This document shows, piece by piece, positions 60,585 to 64,000 of a stretch of DNA of 64,000 nt. The DNA is taken from contig JAWMQO010000003.1 in NCBI GenBank assembly GCA_033283325.1, forward strand, positions 62,001 through 126,000. The letters run 5' to 3'. The notes under the pieces are model-generated. The model was given only the letters and a program-made list of their open reading frames with translations, was not told the DNA's origin and ran no database searches. The stretch comes from Mangrovimicrobium sp033283325. GTDB taxonomy: Bacteria; Pseudomonadota; Gammaproteobacteria; Pseudomonadales; Halieaceae. The first letter of the stretch is position 1. Every line of letters begins with the position of its first letter. The position numbers and the translations under genes were made by a program.

Positions 60585-61556
60585 ATGGATACACGCGATC
60601 TCGCTCGAATAGACCTTAACCTGTTGATTTCACTACAGGTATTGCTGGAAGAAGGGAGCGTCTCCCGGGCTGCGGACCGGTTGTTCATCACCCAGTCGGC
60701 GATGAGCAAGACCCTGACCCGGCTTCGTGGCCTCTTCAACGATCCCCTGTTCACCCGCAGCAGCCACGGCATGCAACCCACGCCCCGGGCCCAGGAACTG
60801 GCGCGGGGCCTGAGTGAGGTGCTGGGTAACATCCGGCACCTGATCAGCGGGGAACAGTTCGACCCGGCGAGCGCCAACACCGAGGTGACTATCGCCCTCA
60901 GTGAGTACATCGGGGTCACCCTGCTGCCGACACTGGCAGAGCGGCTGCAACGCCAGGCCCCGAACCTGCGGCTGCGCATCGTCACCCGGGTGGAAAACCA
61001 GCTGGAGCAACTCGCCCTGGGCAACCTCGATTTCGCCCTGCACATCAACCAGGCCAGCTACGGCCCGGCTTACCGGCTGTTGCCACTGGGCGGCAGCCCC
61101 CCGGCAGTGCTGGTGCGTGAAAACCACCCCCTGTGCGAACGGCCCGGCGACATCGAGGCCCTCGCGGACTACCCGGTCATCCGCATGTACGTGTCGGACC
61201 GGGAGCACGTGGAGGAGCGCGGCATTCTCGACATGCTCGATCGCCTGAGCGACCCGGCGGGGGGGGTGCTGGAAATCTCCCACCTGATGACAGCGATCGA
61301 GGTGCTGCGCAGCACCAACTATTATATGTTCGGGCCATCCTACCTGACCCAGAACAAAGAGCTCAGCCAGGGGATCAGGGCCCTGCCCTTGCCACTGGAC
61401 GAGGATTTTTCTGTGGAGTACTCCCTGGTAGCACACACCCGCACGGAAAACTCCCCGCTGCATAACTGGCTATGGGAGCAGATCAGCGATACCATCCGCG
61501 ACCTGCGCCCGGCCCAGCCCAGCAAAATGCGCCAACGGGTCCCCGCGACGAGGTAA
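60585..61556 (+). CDS. LysR-family transcriptional regulator
   Basis: 323 residues. The N-terminal winged helix-turn-helix is typical (LISLQVLLEEGSVSRAADRL, then TQSAMSKTLTRLRGLFNDPL). The co-inducer domain spans about 95-310. It is the NodD/LeuO-like subtype by its opening DLARIDLNLL. The only divergent transcription unit is a candidate small RNA; tatD lies downstream. The ligand is unknown. Confidence 0.93.
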   Translation: MDTRDLARIDLNLLISLQVLLEEGSVSRAADRLFITQSAMSKTLTRLRGLFNDPLFTRSSHGMQPTPRAQELARGLSEVLGNIRHLISGEQFDPASANTEVTIALSEYIGVTLLPTLAERLQRQAPNLRLRIVTRVENQLEQLALGNLDFALHINQASYGPAYRLLPLGGSPPAVLVRENHPLCERPGDIEALADYPVIRMYVSDREHVEERGILDMLDRLSDPAGGVLEISHLMTAIEVLRSTNYYMFGPSYLTQNKELSQGIRALPLPLDEDFSVEYSLVAHTRTENSPLHNWLWEQISDTIRDLRPAQPSKMRQRVPATR

Positions 61557-61574
61557 GCGAGAAAATCTGCCGCC

Positions 61575-61640
61575 ATGAGCAAGAATCAGCCTTGAGCCAA
61601 GCGAAGAAACAGCCTTGAGCCAGAGCAAAAAACAGCGCCG
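61575..61640 (+). promoter_or_regulatory. Triple start-codon repeat before tatD
   Basis: Three near-copies of one segment occur in tandem: ATG AGC AAG AAT CAG CCT TGA, then TTG AGC CAA GCG AAG AAA CAG CCT TGA, then TTG AGC CAG AGC AAA AAA CAG which opens tatD. Each mini-frame ends in TGA overlapping the next TTG by two bases, so ribosomes could terminate and restart. Confidence 0.6.
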
Positions 61641-62433
61641 CGAAATCCCCCGCTTCGAGACGCCGATTTTCGAGACGCACTGCCACCTGGACTATCTCGA
61701 CGAGGACGCCCTGGGCGCGACCCTGGATCAGGCGGCGGACGTCGGGGTCACCCGGATCATCACCATCGCCGTTTCCCCGGGAAACCTCGGCGCGGTCCGG
61801 CAGCTGACCCGACGCGCAGAGAACATCTGGGGCACCCAGGGCATCCACCCCCACGAGGCGGAACACTTCAGTGACGAGGTTGAAGCGGAAATTCGCGAAG
61901 GACTCGCGGACGAACGACTCCTCGCCGTCGGCGAAATCGGTCTCGACTATTATTACGACCACGCCGACCGGGCGGTACAACGCGCGGTCTTCGAGCGGCA
62001 GTTGCAGATTGCGGTGGACCTGGACCTGCCGGTCGTCATCCACACCCGGGAGGCCGACGAGGACACCCGCGCCATTCTCGCCAATTTCAGCGGCGCCCTG
62101 CCCCGCGGTGGCGTGATCCACAGTTTTACCTCGTCACTGGCGCTGGCCGAATTCTGCCTGGGTGAAGGTTTCATGCTCGGTTTCAATGGCATCGCGACCT
62201 TCAAGGCCGCGGAGAATGTCCGCGAGGTCATCCGCGCTACCCCGGTGGAGCAGGCCCTGCTGGAGACCGACTCGCCCTACCTGACCCCGGTGCCCTATCG
62301 CGGTCGCCCCAATGCGCCCTACTACCTGCCCTTCGTCGCCGAAGAAGTAGCGCGCTGCATGAACCTCCCGGTGGAGGCCTTGCTGGCCCACGCCTGGCGC
62401 AACAGCCACCGCCTGTTTTTCGGAGAAACATGA
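61615..62433 (+). CDS. TatD-family metal-dependent hydrolase
   Basis: 272 residues from a TTG that is the third copy of a duplicated start. Metal-binding residues are in FETHCHLDYL, GEIGLDYYYD, VVIHTREADED and LETDSPYLTPVP, giving the TIM-barrel amidohydrolase pattern. TatD enzymes act as DNases or quality-control hydrolases. It overlaps rapA by 4 bases (ATGA). Confidence 0.93.
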   Translation: MSQSKKQRREIPRFETPIFETHCHLDYLDEDALGATLDQAADVGVTRIITIAVSPGNLGAVRQLTRRAENIWGTQGIHPHEAEHFSDEVEAEIREGLADERLLAVGEIGLDYYYDHADRAVQRAVFERQLQIAVDLDLPVVIHTREADEDTRAILANFSGALPRGGVIHSFTSSLALAEFCLGEGFMLGFNGIATFKAAENVREVIRATPVEQALLETDSPYLTPVPYRGRPNAPYYLPFVAEEVARCMNLPVEALLAHAWRNSHRLFFGET

Positions 62434-64000
62434 TGGAATACCTGATCGGACAGCGCTGGGTCAGCCACGCGGATGCGCAGCTCGGGCTCGGCGTGGTCGT
62501 CTCCGTGGAAGGCCGCAGGGTCACCCTGAGCTTCCCCGCCGTAGGCGAGGAACGCACCTACGCGATGGAGAACGCCCCGCTGACCCGCCTGCGCTTCAAG
62601 GTGGGCGATCACATCAGTACGGTGGAAGACCTGGAACTGGTAGTCACCGCGGTGACGGAGCATCAGGGCTTGCTGCTTTATACCGGCCTCGACCATCACG
62701 ACCAGGAGCGCACGGTCTCCGAGCTTGAACTCGACGCCTTCGTGCAGCTGACCACGCCCCAACAACGCCTGCTCAACGGCCACTTCGACAAGAACGGCGA
62801 GTTCGCCCTGCGGGTAGCCACTTTCGACTACCTGCACCGCCTGCAGACCAGCCCCGCCAGGGGCATGCTCGGCTCGCGCACCAGCCTGCTGCATCACCAG
62901 CTGTACATTGCCGGCGAAGTGGGCGCCCGCCACGCGCCGCGGGTGCTGCTGGCGGATGAAGTCGGCCTCGGCAAGACCATCGAAGCGGGCATGATTATCC
63001 AGCAGCAGTTGCTCACCGGGCGCGCCAGCCGCGTACTCCTGCTGGTCCCGCCCTCGCTGCTGCACCAGTGGCTGGTGGAAATGCTGCGCCGCTTCAACCT
63101 GCGCTTCGCCCTCTTCGACGCCGAACGCGTGGTCGAAGCCTCCCTGTCCGGCAATCCCTTCGAAAGCGAACAACAGATTCTCTGCTCCACCGAGCTGTTT
63201 CTCGAACAGATCGAACTGCAGGAGCAGGCCCTCGCCGTCGACTGGGACCTGGTGGTGGTGGACGAAGCCCACCACCTGCGCTGGTCAGAGGAGCAAAGCG
63301 GCGAGGACTACCGCTTCGTCGAGGACATGGCACGCCACAGCGCAGGCCTGCTGCTGCTTACCGCCACGCCCGAGCAGCTCGGCCGCGCCAGCCACTTCGC
63401 CCGCCTGCGCCTGCTGGACCCCGCGCGCTTCCACGATCTCGACGCCTTCCTCGAGGAAGAAGAAGGCTACCGCGCGCTGAGCGCCATGGCCGACCAGTTG
63501 GAACAGGGCGGAATACCCCCCGACCTGCCCGCGGACCTGGACCGCAGCCTGCCCCCGGATGCCCTGATCGAGCAGTTGCTTGATCGCCACGGCACCGGCC
63601 GGGTGCTGTTCCGCAACACCCGTGCCGCCGTGCAGGGCTTTCCCGAACGCCGCCTGCATCGCTACCCGCTGGCGCAACCGGAAGAGTACGCCCACGCCGA
63701 GCTGTTGCTGGAGGAGCGCCTCTATCCGGAATCCGTGTGGCTCGACGAAAGCTGGCTCAAGTTCGACCCCCGGGTGGACTGGCTGGTGCGCAAGCTGAAG
63801 GAGCTGCAACCGGCCAAGGCGCTGGTCATCTGCGCCCGGGCGGAAACCGCGGTAGCGCTCGAGCACCACCTTCACCTGCGCGCAGGCATTCGCTCCGCCG
63901 CCTTTTACGAGGGGCTGTCGATTCTCGATCGCGACCGCGCCGCCGCCTATTTCGCCGACGAAACCGGCGGCGCCCAGACCCTGGTGTGTTCGGAAATCGG
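62430..64000 (+). CDS. rapA: RNA polymerase recycling ATPase RapA (HepA), N-terminal part
   Basis: 523 codons to the window edge, with the C-terminus outside. The N-terminal tudor-like domains start EYLIGQRWVSHADAQLGLGVV. The SWI2/SNF2 helicase motifs follow: Walker A DEVGLGKTIEAGM (about 182-194), motif II DEAHH, and LLLTATP. RapA frees RNA polymerase after transcription. The second ATG (62433) may be the true start; the first overlaps the tatD stop. Confidence 0.94.
   Translation, partial: MMEYLIGQRWVSHADAQLGLGVVVSVEGRRVTLSFPAVGEERTYAMENAPLTRLRFKVGDHISTVEDLELVVTAVTEHQGLLLYTGLDHHDQERTVSELELDAFVQLTTPQQRLLNGHFDKNGEFALRVATFDYLHRLQTSPARGMLGSRTSLLHHQLYIAGEVGARHAPRVLLADEVGLGKTIEAGMIIQQQLLTGRASRVLLLVPPSLLHQWLVEMLRRFNLRFALFDAERVVEASLSGNPFESEQQILCSTELFLEQIELQEQALAVDWDLVVVDEAHHLRWSEEQSGEDYRFVEDMARHSAGLLLLTATPEQLGRASHFARLRLLDPARFHDLDAFLEEEEGYRALSAMADQLEQGGIPPDLPADLDRSLPPDALIEQLLDRHGTGRVLFRNTRAAVQGFPERRLHRYPLAQPEEYAHAELLLEERLYPESVWLDESWLKFDPRVDWLVRKLKELQPAKALVICARAETAVALEHHLHLRAGIRSAAFYEGLSILDRDRAAAYFADETGGAQTLVCSEI

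Noticed and set aside
1..64000. CRISPR array, tRNA, rRNA, transposase or integrase
   Set aside because: No regularly spaced direct repeats, no cloverleaf with a CCA-type 3' end, and no transposase or integrase motif were seen by eye on either strand; a tRNA scan could still find something.

Overview
The window looks like chromosome of a high-GC marine gammaproteobacterium, most likely of the Halieaceae (Haliea/Halioglobus/Congregibacter group) or a close relative. The evidence is gene content and order: a Pseudomonas-like rpoE-rseABC-mucD-lepA-lepB-rnc-era-recO string, lptFG facing pepA-holC-valS, a ccoNOQP-ccoGHIS block, and a long type II isocitrate dehydrogenase of the kind I recall from Congregibacter. 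The genus is inference. No tRNA, rRNA, CRISPR array, prophage or insertion sequence was found.

Layout. 1-11 kb: thirteen minus-strand genes running from the envelope-stress sigma factor and its regulators (rpoE, rseA, rseB, rseC, mucD) through lepA, lepB, a DUF4845 gene, rnc, era, recO and cysM to the start of relA. 11-14.9 kb: nadB, ygfX-sdhE and ygfZ (flavin loading and Fe-S maintenance). 14.8-21.3 kb: NAD-type isocitrate dehydrogenase, an MFS transporter, a phosphoribosyltransferase, dinB, ung and a GDT1-type manganese exporter. 21.7-27.2 kb: a compact coenzyme F420 operon (fno, cofE, cofD and one gene fusing CofC, CofG and CofH). 27.4-31.4 kb: a 1308-residue DUF1631 protein ending in degenerate GGDEF plus EAL. 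31.4-40.6 kb: an FNR-type promoter, a Yip1-family gene, the complete cbb3 oxidase operon and its assembly genes. 40.8-47.9 kb: TonB-dependent receptor, MliC-like lipoprotein, TauE/SafE permease, trypsin-like protease, trhO, bolA and an acidic protein of unknown function. 47.9-54.7 kb: a two-component system, an RDD protein, lptG-lptF and pepA-holC. 55-64 kb: valS, two cold-shock-domain genes, a TetR regulator, a methyltransferase, a LysR regulator, tatD and the start of rapA.

Three things stand out. First, the F420 operon: its 1049-residue CofC-CofG-CofH fusion places guanylyltransferase and both FO-synthase halves on one chain, and the ligase CofE lacks the C-terminal reductase domain of actinobacterial FbiB. 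Second, four intergenic gaps hold seven long hairpins. Four of them (at 6.7, 13.6, 21.4 and 21.5 kb) share a core built from an A-rich CGC..GCG segment and two small TCC-loop hairpins with compensatory changes, while their 24-29 bp outer arms are unrelated from copy to copy. Two shorter ones at 54.7-54.9 kb share an AAAGCG core. They sit singly or in alternating pairs, as REP/BIME elements do. Third, a LysR gene at 60.6 kb is divergent from a candidate small RNA of about 118 nt that has its own promoter, a predicted three-way-junction fold and a minus-strand terminator.

Functional reading: the cbb3 operon with its copper ATPase and FixH/CcoG/CcoS factors indicates microaerobic respiration under FNR/ANR control. 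The rpoE locus carries a good self-type promoter match. Many gene pairs overlap by 1-11 bases, so translational coupling is common. All promoter, RNA and repeat calls were made by eye and have not been tested.
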